Source of the DNA: Chloroflexota bacterium
Lineage (GTDB): Bacteria > Chloroflexota > Anaerolineae > B4-G1 > SLSP01
Direction: 5' to 3'
Assembly (NCBI GenBank): GCA_019873645.1
Contig: JAIOAX010000010.1
Span: 62,001 to 126,000, forward strand
DNA length: 64,000 bases
In this document: one piece after another, positions 16,595-24,460 of the stretch
How positions within the stretch are numbered: the first letter of the stretch is position 1
Layout: each line of letters begins with the position of its first letter
Translations under genes and position numbers: made by a program
The notes under the pieces: model-generated
Told to the model about the DNA's origin: nothing
Seen by the model: only the letters and a program-made list of their open reading frames with translations
The model's database searches: none

Positions 16595-18655
16595 ATGATG
16601 TCTACGGGATTTTGGAGCGATCAGCCGCCGGTAAGCGCTGCAGAGGATTATTTTGGTTTTCAGGACTATGCAGAGGCGTTAGGACAGGCGATCCTTACCT
16701 GTAGTACCCCCTTGACCATCGGTATTTTTGGACCACGCGGTGCCGGCAAGACGAGCCTGCTGCGTTTGATGTGGTTGTACCTGGCGGAACAGCGCGCGCT
16801 TGAGACGCGCCGGCCCTACGGCATCTGGTTCGATGCGCGCTGTGACCCCGCCGCCACAGCGCCGTGGCGGCGTTTGTTGCTGCAAGTGCTCGCCGAACTT
16901 AAGCAAGCGGCGCTCACTCCCGCCGATATTCACGACCTTACGCAGTGGGAGACGTTGCTCACGGCCGATCGGCAACCTGTGGGGCGCGTTGCCACACAGC
17001 TTGCTACTGCTCCCGCCTCCCGCGAACTTATGGAAGAATTCCGCACCGGCTTTGCCCGGTTGATGACCGAGCGTTTGTGGAATCACGGCAGTTTGCTCGC
17101 CGTCTTCATAGATGAGCTGGATGACTGTGCTCCTGACCATGTCCTGGCGTTATGTGATACCATCCTTAGCTTTCTCGCCGTGCCCGGATGTGTGGTTGTG
17201 TTGGGCGCCGATCGCGGGCATCTCACCGAAGTTCTCCGCCAACGCCATGCCGATCCTGCAGGTATCCTTGAAAAGCTAATCCAGTTGCCGTTTATACTGC
17301 CGCCCCTCCAGGAGACCCACAGCGAACGTTTTCTGACACATATCGCGCCCGATGTTCCCGGCGAAGCACGCCGTATTTTGATTGAAGGCTTGCCGCCAAG
17401 CCCCAGGAGGCTCAAACGCATCCTTAATTTCTTCCGGCTGCTGCTGGAATTGGCAAGCCAGCGCAGCATCCGCGGAAGTACAGCAACCGTTGATCCCGGG
17501 TTGCTGGCAAAAATCATCGTCATCTATGAACGCTACCCTGCGCTCTATCAGGACTTGTGCACTTACCCCCAACTGCTTCAGGAATTGGAAGCCCACGCCC
17601 GCGGCCTTCCGCCTGAACCGGGGGACGCTTTCCTGCCTGGCGCCGACACCGTTGCGGCATTGCGCGAACGCTATGCCGGCGAACAAACTCTGGTGCGCAT
17701 CCTGTGCAGCGGGGCGTCGTTCGCAACACTCCCACTACCGGAGGTCAGCCGCTACATTCATTTAACGTTGCTCACGGCGGCCGATCAAAAGATTGCGGTA
17801 GGGTCAGAACAACGGTTGTGGGAGGATATGCTCAGCGGCGACCTGGGACGTATCCGCGCCGCCGTCAAAATGGCGCAGCAGCGCGAATGGCATCCCCGCT
17901 ACGTCAATGCCCTGGTTCAATTCGTACAACGTCGGCGCCCTACGCCCGTGGAACAGCGTCTCTCGGCGGCCTGGGCTTTGGGGTATCTCGGCGATCCACG
18001 CAACTTCGATGAAGTGGTGGAGATTCCTGCCGGTGAATTTCCCTGCGGCGAAGCGGGTCTGCCGTACTACCTGCTGGCCTATCGCATCCGTCGTTACCTC
18101 GTCACCAACGCCGAATATGCCGAGTTCCTCCAGGCGCACCCGGATGTGCCGGTTCCACAGGCGCGGGAAGATTGGGCGCGCGCCTACAATTGGGACCCGG
18201 AACAGCGCACCTATCCGCCCGGCAAAGGCAATCATCCGGTCGTGCTCGTCACATGGGACGAGGCCGCGGCCTACTGTGCCTGGGTAGGCGGACGGTTGCC
18301 CACCCAAGAAGAATGGGAACGTGCCGCGCGCGGACATGATGGGCGCATCTATCCATGGGGCAATGACTTTACCTCCGGGCGCGCCAATACACGCGAGAGC
18401 GGCCTGGGCAGTCCCACACCGGTGGGCGTCTTTGTGGATGGCGAGAGCGCCGAGGGCCTTTTGGATATGGCCGGCAATGTCTGGGAATGGACCGCCAGCG
18501 ACTACGACTTGCAAACAAAGGTGCTCCGCGGCGGCGCATGGAACTTCCCGGCTGAATCGGCTAAGGTGTTCGCCTTTGAGCGCAGCCGTCCCGATAACCG
18601 CTCACATGCCATCGGCTTTCGCGTCGTCTTCCCGCCGCTCAAAAAACCGGCTTGA
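16595..18655 (+). CDS. KAP P-loop NTPase fused to FGE-sulfatase-like domain
   Basis: 686 residues. The N-terminal half is a KAP-type NTPase: Walker A GPRGAGKTS at 46-54 and Walker B VFIDELDDC at about 169-177. A KAP family membrane insertion is not evident. A mixed helical stretch follows, ending in a HEAT-like unit (RLSAAWALGYLGDPRNFDE, about 452-470). Residues about 474-685 are a formylglycine-generating-enzyme/SUMF1-type domain: EIPAGEFPCG, NAEYAEFL, VVLVTWDEAAAYCAWVGGRL, PTQEEWERAARG, MAGNVWEWTAS, RGGAWNF and IGFRVVF. The catalytic cysteine pair of true FGE is not apparent, so it is probably a ligand-binding C-type-lectin-like fold. Such NTPase-FGE fusions are typical of bacterial conflict or sensing proteins. 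No partner effector is adjacent. Confidence 0.85.
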   Translation: MMSTGFWSDQPPVSAAEDYFGFQDYAEALGQAILTCSTPLTIGIFGPRGAGKTSLLRLMWLYLAEQRALETRRPYGIWFDARCDPAATAPWRRLLLQVLAELKQAALTPADIHDLTQWETLLTADRQPVGRVATQLATAPASRELMEEFRTGFARLMTERLWNHGSLLAVFIDELDDCAPDHVLALCDTILSFLAVPGCVVVLGADRGHLTEVLRQRHADPAGILEKLIQLPFILPPLQETHSERFLTHIAPDVPGEARRILIEGLPPSPRRLKRILNFFRLLLELASQRSIRGSTATVDPGLLAKIIVIYERYPALYQDLCTYPQLLQELEAHARGLPPEPGDAFLPGADTVAALRERYAGEQTLVRILCSGASFATLPLPEVSRYIHLTLLTAADQKIAVGSEQRLWEDMLSGDLGRIRAAVKMAQQREWHPRYVNALVQFVQRRRPTPVEQRLSAAWALGYLGDPRNFDEVVEIPAGEFPCGEAGLPYYLLAYRIRRYLVTNAEYAEFLQAHPDVPVPQAREDWARAYNWDPEQRTYPPGKGNHPVVLVTWDEAAAYCAWVGGRLPTQEEWERAARGHDGRIYPWGNDFTSGRANTRESGLGSPTPVGVFVDGESAEGLLDMAGNVWEWTASDYDLQTKVLRGGAWNFPAESAKVFAFERSRPDNRSHAIGFRVVFPPLKKPA

Positions 18656-18679
18656 CGCAATCTAACTTTTTCCTATAAT
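18652..18679 (+). promoter_or_regulatory. Strong promoter overlapping KAP-FGE stop
   Basis: TTGACG (18652-18657), 16-nt spacer, perfect TATAAT (18674-18679). The -35 box overlaps the TGA stop of the upstream gene. GGAGTAAGGAGTA-type direct words (18681-18716) fill the leader and supply the ribosome-binding site. Confidence 0.7.
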
Positions 18680-18720
18680 GGAGTAAGGAGTATGAAGTGG
18701 GGAGTAAGGAGTAGGGACAA

Positions 18721-19578
18721 GTGGAAGGTCGCGTGTTGTTGATAGAAGACCACGAGGGCAACCGTCTCTTGCTCTCACAGCAATTTGTCAAAGAGGGTTT
18801 TGAGGTTGCCGAAGCTACCACGGCTGCGGAGGGGATCAAGACCGCCATCCGCTTAATGCCGCAGGTGATTGTCTTGAGCATGAGCCTGCCGGATATGTCC
18901 GGGATGGAAGTCGTGCGGCGATTGCGCGCCATCAACCGCACCAAACATACCTTCCTTATGCTCATCGGTGATAAAAATGACCGCCAGCAGCGACTTGACG
19001 GCCTGGATATCGGCGCCAACGATTTCATTGATAGCCCCTTTGATCCTGAACTGGTCGCTCTGCGTGTGCGCAATGCCATCCACCGCAAAAACCTGGATAA
19101 CCTCACCGATCCCATCACCGGCCTGCCCGCCGGCCGCCAGGTCCACGATGAGCTACTCAATCTATTGCAGTCACCCACCGGGGATTGGGCCCTCATGCGT
19201 TTCCGCATCCTCAAGCTGGAGCCGCTGCGCGAAGTCTACGGGTTAAGTGCCGGCGAAAAACTGGTCAACAGCGTCGCCCGGCTCCTTGCCGAGGCGTTAG
19301 CGCATGATGAGATTCACAATGACTTCCTCGGCTATGGTGGACACGACGACTTCATTATCATCACCCACAAAGACCGCGCTGCAACTCTCGAGGCCGAAGT
19401 ACGCGCTCGCTTTGCCGATGCCGTCAACACCTGCTACAGCGATGCTGATCGCGAGCGCGGGTACCTCGAATGGGACGGACAACATTGCCCTTTTGCGACT
19501 TTGCGCGTCCGCTGCGTGACTCCCGCCGATGGCCCCTTCTACGACATCCGCTCCCTGAGTGAGGCCATCGCCGGTTAA
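18721..19578 (+). CDS. Doubly degenerate receiver-GGDEF protein
   Basis: Residues 1-125 have the receiver fold (LLIEDHEGNR, MSLPDMSGMEVV), but the phosphoacceptor aspartate is Ser53 (VLSMSLP) and the conserved KP is SP (FIDSPFD). Residues about 130-280 align with a GGDEF domain (DPITGLPAGRQ), yet the signature reads GGHDD. Neither phosphorylation nor cyclic-di-GMP synthesis is likely; it may be a phosphorylation-independent sensor or nucleotide-binding scaffold. GTG 18721 follows GGAGTAGGGACAA. Eighteen bases separate it from comEC. Confidence 0.8.
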   Translation: MEGRVLLIEDHEGNRLLLSQQFVKEGFEVAEATTAAEGIKTAIRLMPQVIVLSMSLPDMSGMEVVRRLRAINRTKHTFLMLIGDKNDRQQRLDGLDIGANDFIDSPFDPELVALRVRNAIHRKNLDNLTDPITGLPAGRQVHDELLNLLQSPTGDWALMRFRILKLEPLREVYGLSAGEKLVNSVARLLAEALAHDEIHNDFLGYGGHDDFIIITHKDRAATLEAEVRARFADAVNTCYSDADRERGYLEWDGQHCPFATLRVRCVTPADGPFYDIRSLSEAIAG

Positions 19579-19596
19579 ATCCGCCGGCTGGAGGGG

Positions 19597-21936
19597 ATGA
19601 CCCCGCTGGTGATCTTTGCGCTGGCCTGGGCTGGAGGTGAACTTCTGGCCCAGGCCGCTCGTTTTCCCCTGGCATGGTTGTTGTTGGCGTTTCCCGCGCT
19701 GCTGGTCCTGCACTTCGGCTGGAATGAACATCCCAACGCCCGCCGCGCCGTCATTGGACTCTTCGGCATCCTGTGCGGCGCGGGACGCCTGGCGCTGGCC
19801 CAACCGCACATTGACGCCGGACACATTGCCTTTTACAACGATGCCGGCCGCGTGATCCTCGAAGGTGTTGTCGTCCGTGAGCCTGACCACCGCCCCGCCC
19901 TCACCAACCTGTATGTGGATGTGCGCGCTCTCGTCCTGGCCGATGGAGAACATCTGCCGTTGCAAGGACATGTTCTGGTCAAGGCGCCGCCTTACACCGC
20001 AGTCGAGTACGGAGATCTCATCCGCGCGGCCGGTTGGCTGGAGACCCCGCCGGTTTTCGAGAGTTTCTCGTACCGCGATTACCTGGTCCGTCAGGGCGTA
20101 CACTCACTGTTGCGCAAAGCCGAAGTTGAGGTTTTGGTTTCGCATCAGGGCTTTTTCCTTTTGGAGTGGCTATATCGCTTCAAAGCGCATGCCTTGAGCA
20201 TACTGCTTTCGTTGTTGCCGGAACCACAAGCCTCACTGCTGGCCGGTATCCTGCTCGGCGTGGAAAGCGGCATCCCCGATGACCTCAATGAGGCCTTCGT
20301 CGCCACCGGCACAAGTCACATCGTCGCCATCTCCGGCTTTAACCTCTCGATCATTGCCGGCGTTTTTGTGCAACTGACGGAACGGTTGTTAAAGGGGCGC
20401 GGCAAAACCCTCCTGCCGCTTATCGGATTGTGGCTGTATACCATTCTGGTTGGCGCGGCGGCGGCAGTGATGCGCGCTGCGGTGATGGCGACGGTGATGA
20501 TCATCGCTCGCCGCGAGGAGCGCAGCACTCACGGCCCGACCTCGCTGGCGGCGGCGGCGCTGGTGATGATGCTGCTCAATCCCTATGTGTTGTGGGATGT
20601 GGGATTCCAGCTCAGCCTGGCAGCAACGCTGGGGTTGATTCTATACACCGAGCCACTGACCAGGGGATTTCAGCGGTTCTGCGAGCGGTTGACCGACCAG
20701 GAACGCGCCCAACGCATCGTCGGCGTGTTGAGTGATGCGCTCATCGTCACGCTGGCCGCACAGATCACGACGACCGGGGTGATCATCGGCGTTTTCCGGC
20801 GGCTATCACTGGTCACACTGCTGACCAACCTGTTCGTTTTGCCGGCCCAACCCTACGTGATGCTGTTCGGCGGTGTAGCCCTCGTCGTTGCGCTGCCGGT
20901 GTACCCGCTGGGACAGGCATTGAGCTGGCTGGCCTGGGTATTCCTCACCTACACCATCGCGGTTGTGCGTTGGACAGCGGCCTTCCCACTGGCGTCCGTC
21001 GAATTAGGCAACGTTACCTTGCCGCTGGTATGGGGCTATTACCTCGCATTGGCGCTGGTGACGTGGTGGTTTTCCCGGTCCACAGAAGAACGCCGGCATT
21101 CCTTGCAGGCGCTCAAAGGGGTACCCTCCTGGCAGATAACCGCCGGCGTCGCGGCGCTGGCATTGCTGATGGGTTACCTTTACACGACGCCGGATGGACG
21201 GCTGCATGTCTGGGTGCTCGATGTGGGAACAGGGGATGCCCTCTTCATCCAGACGCCGGGGGGCCGACAGGTGCTCATTGACGGCGGCGGTGACGCGCGG
21301 CGGGTCCTGGCGCAGCTAGGACGACGGATGCCCTTTTGGGATCGCCGTCTGGACATGGTGATTCTCACCTCGCCGGACATGGAGCGACTGGCGGGATTGG
21401 TGCCCGTGTTGGAACGATACAAGGTTGACTTTGTCGGTGTGGGGCCGGAAACCGGGCAAGGCAATGTGTATGAACGTTGGGCAGCATTGCTGGTAGCGCG
21501 CCCGGCGGGGAGCGTGGGGACGCTATGGGCGGGGACGGTGTGGGCATTAGACGCCGGCGTTACTCTGCGGTCGCTTTGGCCGGAGCGTGAAGACACCGGG
21601 CCGCTGGTTTTGCGGCTCGGCTATGGCGATACAAGTTTGCTGTTCGGCGGCGACGCGACGGCGTGGGTGGAGGAGTCACTGGTTGCCCGCGACGCTGGCG
21701 CGCTGCACAGCACGGCGCTAGTATTGGCGCGCCATGGCGCAAAGGCGGCCTCCACGGTCGCGTTTCTGCAAGCGGTCGCGCCGGAGATCGTTGTCATCAG
21801 CGCCGGAGGGGACGTCCCCGATCCTGTTGTGCTGGCGCAGGTGCAGGACAAACCCGTCTACCGCACCGATACAGACGGCACGCTTGAGCTTTTGACGGAC
21901 GGGCGGCGGCTTGAAGTGCTCCGCGAGCGCCGTTGA
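19597..21936 (+). CDS. comEC: ComEC/Rec2 DNA-uptake channel
   Basis: 779 residues in the usual order: N-terminal hydrophobic/DUF4131 region (1-180), Competence domain with SGFNLSIIAGVF and many membrane segments (about 200-510), and a C-terminal metallo-beta-lactamase-like domain (about 528-779, VLDVGTGDALFIQTPGG, VLIDGGG). The family moves single-stranded DNA across the inner membrane in transformation. The metal-binding motif that normally reads THxxxDHxGG is TSPDMERLAGL here, so metal ligands are lost and nuclease activity is doubtful. ATG 19597 follows GGAGG. Confidence 0.92.
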   Translation: MTPLVIFALAWAGGELLAQAARFPLAWLLLAFPALLVLHFGWNEHPNARRAVIGLFGILCGAGRLALAQPHIDAGHIAFYNDAGRVILEGVVVREPDHRPALTNLYVDVRALVLADGEHLPLQGHVLVKAPPYTAVEYGDLIRAAGWLETPPVFESFSYRDYLVRQGVHSLLRKAEVEVLVSHQGFFLLEWLYRFKAHALSILLSLLPEPQASLLAGILLGVESGIPDDLNEAFVATGTSHIVAISGFNLSIIAGVFVQLTERLLKGRGKTLLPLIGLWLYTILVGAAAAVMRAAVMATVMIIARREERSTHGPTSLAAAALVMMLLNPYVLWDVGFQLSLAATLGLILYTEPLTRGFQRFCERLTDQERAQRIVGVLSDALIVTLAAQITTTGVIIGVFRRLSLVTLLTNLFVLPAQPYVMLFGGVALVVALPVYPLGQALSWLAWVFLTYTIAVVRWTAAFPLASVELGNVTLPLVWGYYLALALVTWWFSRSTEERRHSLQALKGVPSWQITAGVAALALLMGYLYTTPDGRLHVWVLDVGTGDALFIQTPGGRQVLIDGGGDARRVLAQLGRRMPFWDRRLDMVILTSPDMERLAGLVPVLERYKVDFVGVGPETGQGNVYERWAALLVARPAGSVGTLWAGTVWALDAGVTLRSLWPEREDTGPLVLRLGYGDTSLLFGGDATAWVEESLVARDAGALHSTALVLARHGAKAASTVAFLQAVAPEIVVISAGGDVPDPVVLAQVQDKPVYRTDTDGTLELLTDGRRLEVLRERR

Positions 21937-21939
21937 AGG

Positions 21940-22257
21940 CTATTCCAACAGACTGCGTTCGCAGTAACTCGGCCAACCGTAGGGAAGATTGAGGTCGCAG
22001 ATATCGGCATCTACGGGATAGTGCGCCAGCTCCGATGCCAGCTCCAGGCCGCTTACAATATCTTCCAATGTCGCCGCGAGCGCCGGATCACTCTGGCGCA
22101 CGGTTTCCAGTTGCGCACGCAGCCATTCGGCGGTCTTGATGCGCCGGCCCTCCGCAATTTTGAACAAAATCAGTTCCCCACTGCCGATGGCCTGAAGGAT
22201 TTCATCTACGGTGTTGTAGCCCATCGTCTTCGCAATGTCACGCGCCCTGTTGATCAT
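21940..22257 (-). CDS. Hypothetical protein, 105 residues
   Basis: The ATG at 22257 has AAGGAGG seven bases upstream and is preferred over the TTG one codon earlier. The sequence is helical and soluble (ARDIAKTMGYNTVDEILQAI, AEWLRAQLETVRQSDPAL), with a C-terminal DLNLPYGWPSYCERSLLE segment. No family recognised. Its stop lies three bases from the comEC stop, convergent. Confidence 0.7.
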   Translation of the reverse strand: MINRARDIAKTMGYNTVDEILQAIGSGELILFKIAEGRRIKTAEWLRAQLETVRQSDPALAATLEDIVSGLELASELAHYPVDADICDLNLPYGWPSYCERSLLE

Positions 22258-22305
22258 CAAAAAGCCTCCTTAGACAAGCGTTGAAATGCTGGCACGTTGG
22301 GACAT

Positions 22306-22541
22306 TTATTTTAAAGAGAATCCCAATTGAAAGCTGTTTCTCTCCTGGCTTGCTCCCAGGCGTGATGACGCGCCGGCGATGATCACCAGACAACCGGCAA
22401 TAAAAAGGCATTGCTATAGGCTAACGTGGTATCCCACTTCGCCATATAGCCGATGACGCCGACTACAAGCGAGGCAATGGCCGTGATGACGATGACTTTG
22501 CCGCACATTTTAAGAATGGCCATCATGATCGAGCGTTCCAT
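22306..22541 (-). pseudogene. Frameshifted small membrane protein (DUF3899-like)
   Basis: From ATG 22541 a 52-residue frame encodes a transmembrane helix (KVIVITAIASLVVGVIGY) and ends at TGA 22383. The next frame continues at once with a second helix (FIAGCLVIIAGASSRLG) and a hydrophilic tail, to TAA 22306. One extra T in the T-run (plus strand TAAAAAGG, near 22402) would join them as ...YSNAFFIAGCLVIIAG..., the layout of DUF3899-type two-helix proteins. Either a real frameshift mutation, a sequencing slip in the homopolymer, or programmed slippage. No strong ribosome-binding site. Confidence 0.55.
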
Positions 22542-22592
22542 ACAACAGATTCTGTCAGCCTCGCTTTCGTCCTGAAATCAGTTTACACCATC

Positions 22593-22635
22593 AAAGGGGG
22601 ATTTCGGACGGTGAAGCCGCCCGAAATCCCCCTTT
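22593..22635. terminator. 15-bp-stem hairpin after corrinoid gene
   Basis: AAAGGGGGATTTCGG (22593-22607) pairs perfectly with 22621-22635, with an inner CGG/CCG extension. It lies downstream of the minus-strand corrinoid gene, with TTTTGATGG following on that strand. The GGGGGATTT core is also found in MITE-like element A. Confidence 0.65.
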
Positions 22636-22691
22636 ATCCGTCTTCCCACGCGTACCGTCTGACGATTGACCGCCAGGCGGCAGGCATGAAC

Positions 22692-23333
22692 TTATACCGC
22701 TGCGACCAATGACCTGGCGAGCGCGACCGCGCGGCTGGCGTCGGGTGCGTAACCGTCCGCGCCGATTTCCCGGGCGTAAGCATCCGTCACCGGCGCACCG
22801 CCGATCATTACTTTGACCTTGTCGCGCACACCGGCTTCCTTGAGCGCGTCTACCGTGAGCTTCATATTGGGCATCGTTGTGGTTAGCAGCGCCGACATCG
22901 CCACAATGTCCACGCTCTGGTTCATCACGGCATCGAGGAATTTCTCCGGCCCCACATCCACACCCAGGTCCACGATCTCGAACCCGGCGCCTTCCAGCAT
23001 CATACACACCAGGTTTTTGCCGATGTCGTGCAGGTCGCCTTTGACGGTCCCGGCAGCGACCTTGCCCGCCGGCTTCACATCCGCCTTGACCAGCAACGGC
23101 CGCAGCAACGCCAGCCCGGCCTTCATTGCGCGCGCCGCAATGAGCATCTCCGGGACAAAGTACTCGCCTTCCTCAAAAAGCCGTCCCACCTCGGCCATGG
23201 CCGCCACCAGCCCCTCCTGCAAGATGTCGCTCGGCCCGATGCCGGCCTCAATCGCTTCTTGCACCTTTTGCTGGGTTAAGGGCATATCCCCTGCGATGAT
23301 GCTTTGACGAATCACTTCCAATACATTTTCCAT
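22692..23333 (-). CDS. Corrinoid (B12-binding) methyltransferase protein
   Basis: 213 residues from ATG 23333 (GGAGG upstream); the longer frame to 23594 is antisense to the aldolase and rejected. The N-terminal helical cap (LTQQKVQEAIEAGIGPSDIL) and the cobalamin-binding Rossmann domain with DLHDIGKNL (lower axial histidine ligand), VDLGVDVGPE and IGGAPVTDAYAREIGADGYA match MtmC/MtbC-type proteins that shuttle methyl groups between a substrate-specific methyltransferase and tetrahydrofolate or coenzyme M. No MtaB/MttB-like partner is nearby. Nineteen bases downstream of the aldolase gene. Confidence 0.9.
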   Translation of the reverse strand: MENVLEVIRQSIIAGDMPLTQQKVQEAIEAGIGPSDILQEGLVAAMAEVGRLFEEGEYFVPEMLIAARAMKAGLALLRPLLVKADVKPAGKVAAGTVKGDLHDIGKNLVCMMLEGAGFEIVDLGVDVGPEKFLDAVMNQSVDIVAMSALLTTTMPNMKLTVDALKEAGVRDKVKVMIGGAPVTDAYAREIGADGYAPDASRAVALARSLVAAV

Positions 23334-23352
23334 GAGCAACCTCCAACTGGGA

Positions 23353-24303
23353 TTAACCTTTAAGAAGCCGACGCACGGCCTCCAGTTGCCCCGCGCTGCC
23401 GAGCATCTCGTTCTTGTGGGCGATAAACTTGGCATATTCGGCCATAAAGACCTTACCGATCGGGCGCAGGTCAAAGTTCTCCGGGTGATCCCGGAAATAC
23501 TCGCGATGAACGCGCGTCCACACCAGGCGGCCATCGGTATCAATGTTGACCTTGGTGACGCCGAGTTCGGCGGCGCGACGGAACTGCGTCTCATCCACGC
23601 CCCGGGCGCCCTTGAGATTGCCGCCGGCGGCGTTGATGCGTTCCACTTCCTCTTGCGGTACCGAGCTGCTGCCGTGCATCACCAGCGGGAAGCCGGGGAG
23701 ACGTTTTTGGATTTCGGCCAGCACGTCGAAGCGCAGGGTTTGCGAACCGGTGAACTTGAACGCGCCGTGGCTGGTGCCGATAGCGCAGGCCAGCGAGTCA
23801 CAGCCGGTGCGTTCGACGAATTCCTTAGCCATATCGGGATCGGTGAGCTTGGCATTGGCTTCGTCCACCTTGACGTGTTCCTCCACCCCGCCCAACTGCC
23901 CCAACTCGGCCTCAACCACGATGCCCTTCGCGTGCGCGGCCTCAACCACACGCCGTGTGATGGCAATGTTGGTCTCAAAGTCCTCGTGGCTGGCATCAAT
24001 CATCACCGAGCTGTAGAAGCCGCTGTTGATGCAGTCGTAGCAGGTCTCCTCATCGCCGTGATCCAGGTGGACAGCAAAGATGGCATCTGGGAAGACCTGG
24101 TCTGCGCTGCGGATGAGGCCTTCGAGCATCAATTTGTGTGTGTATGAACGCGCGCCCTTGCTGATCTGGATGATAAAGGGTGCCTGGCTATCGAGGTTGC
24201 CGCGAAACAGGCCCATCGTCTGTTCAAGGTTGTTAATGTTATAGGCGCCGACGGCGTATTTGCCGTAGGCATGCTCAAAAAGTTGTTTGGTTGTAACAAT
24301 CAT
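23353..24303 (-). CDS. fba: Class II fructose-bisphosphate aldolase
   Basis: 316 residues. The zinc enzyme cleaves fructose 1,6-bisphosphate in glycolysis and gluconeogenesis. Motifs include YAVGAYNINNLEQ, the HLDHGD zinc/proton-relay segment (about 79-84), EAELGQLGG and MHGSSSVP near the second half, with GVTKVNIDTDGR closing the active site. ATG 24303 has AAGGAG upstream. It is transcribed ahead of the corrinoid gene. Confidence 0.93.
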   Translation of the reverse strand: MIVTTKQLFEHAYGKYAVGAYNINNLEQTMGLFRGNLDSQAPFIIQISKGARSYTHKLMLEGLIRSADQVFPDAIFAVHLDHGDEETCYDCINSGFYSSVMIDASHEDFETNIAITRRVVEAAHAKGIVVEAELGQLGGVEEHVKVDEANAKLTDPDMAKEFVERTGCDSLACAIGTSHGAFKFTGSQTLRFDVLAEIQKRLPGFPLVMHGSSSVPQEEVERINAAGGNLKGARGVDETQFRRAAELGVTKVNIDTDGRLVWTRVHREYFRDHPENFDLRPIGKVFMAEYAKFIAHKNEMLGSAGQLEAVRRLLKG

Positions 24304-24460
24304 GGCTCACTCCTTAAATTAGTTTTCAGTTCTCAGTTTTCAGTTTGTCGTTGTCCAGTATACACGGGCATTGTATGCTATTTTCCCACATAGGCAAATG
24401 GCGTAGTTTTTCGGCGACATTCCAGGGCATGGTGAAGAACAACCGGGCGCCGCAGGCACA

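Noticed and set aside
18500..18655. Diversity-generating retroelement variable region
   Set aside because: No template repeat or reverse transcriptase found in the window; kept only as a question for the rest of the genome.
23332..24147. 271-codon plus-strand frame
   Set aside because: Antisense to class II aldolase; no supporting motif.
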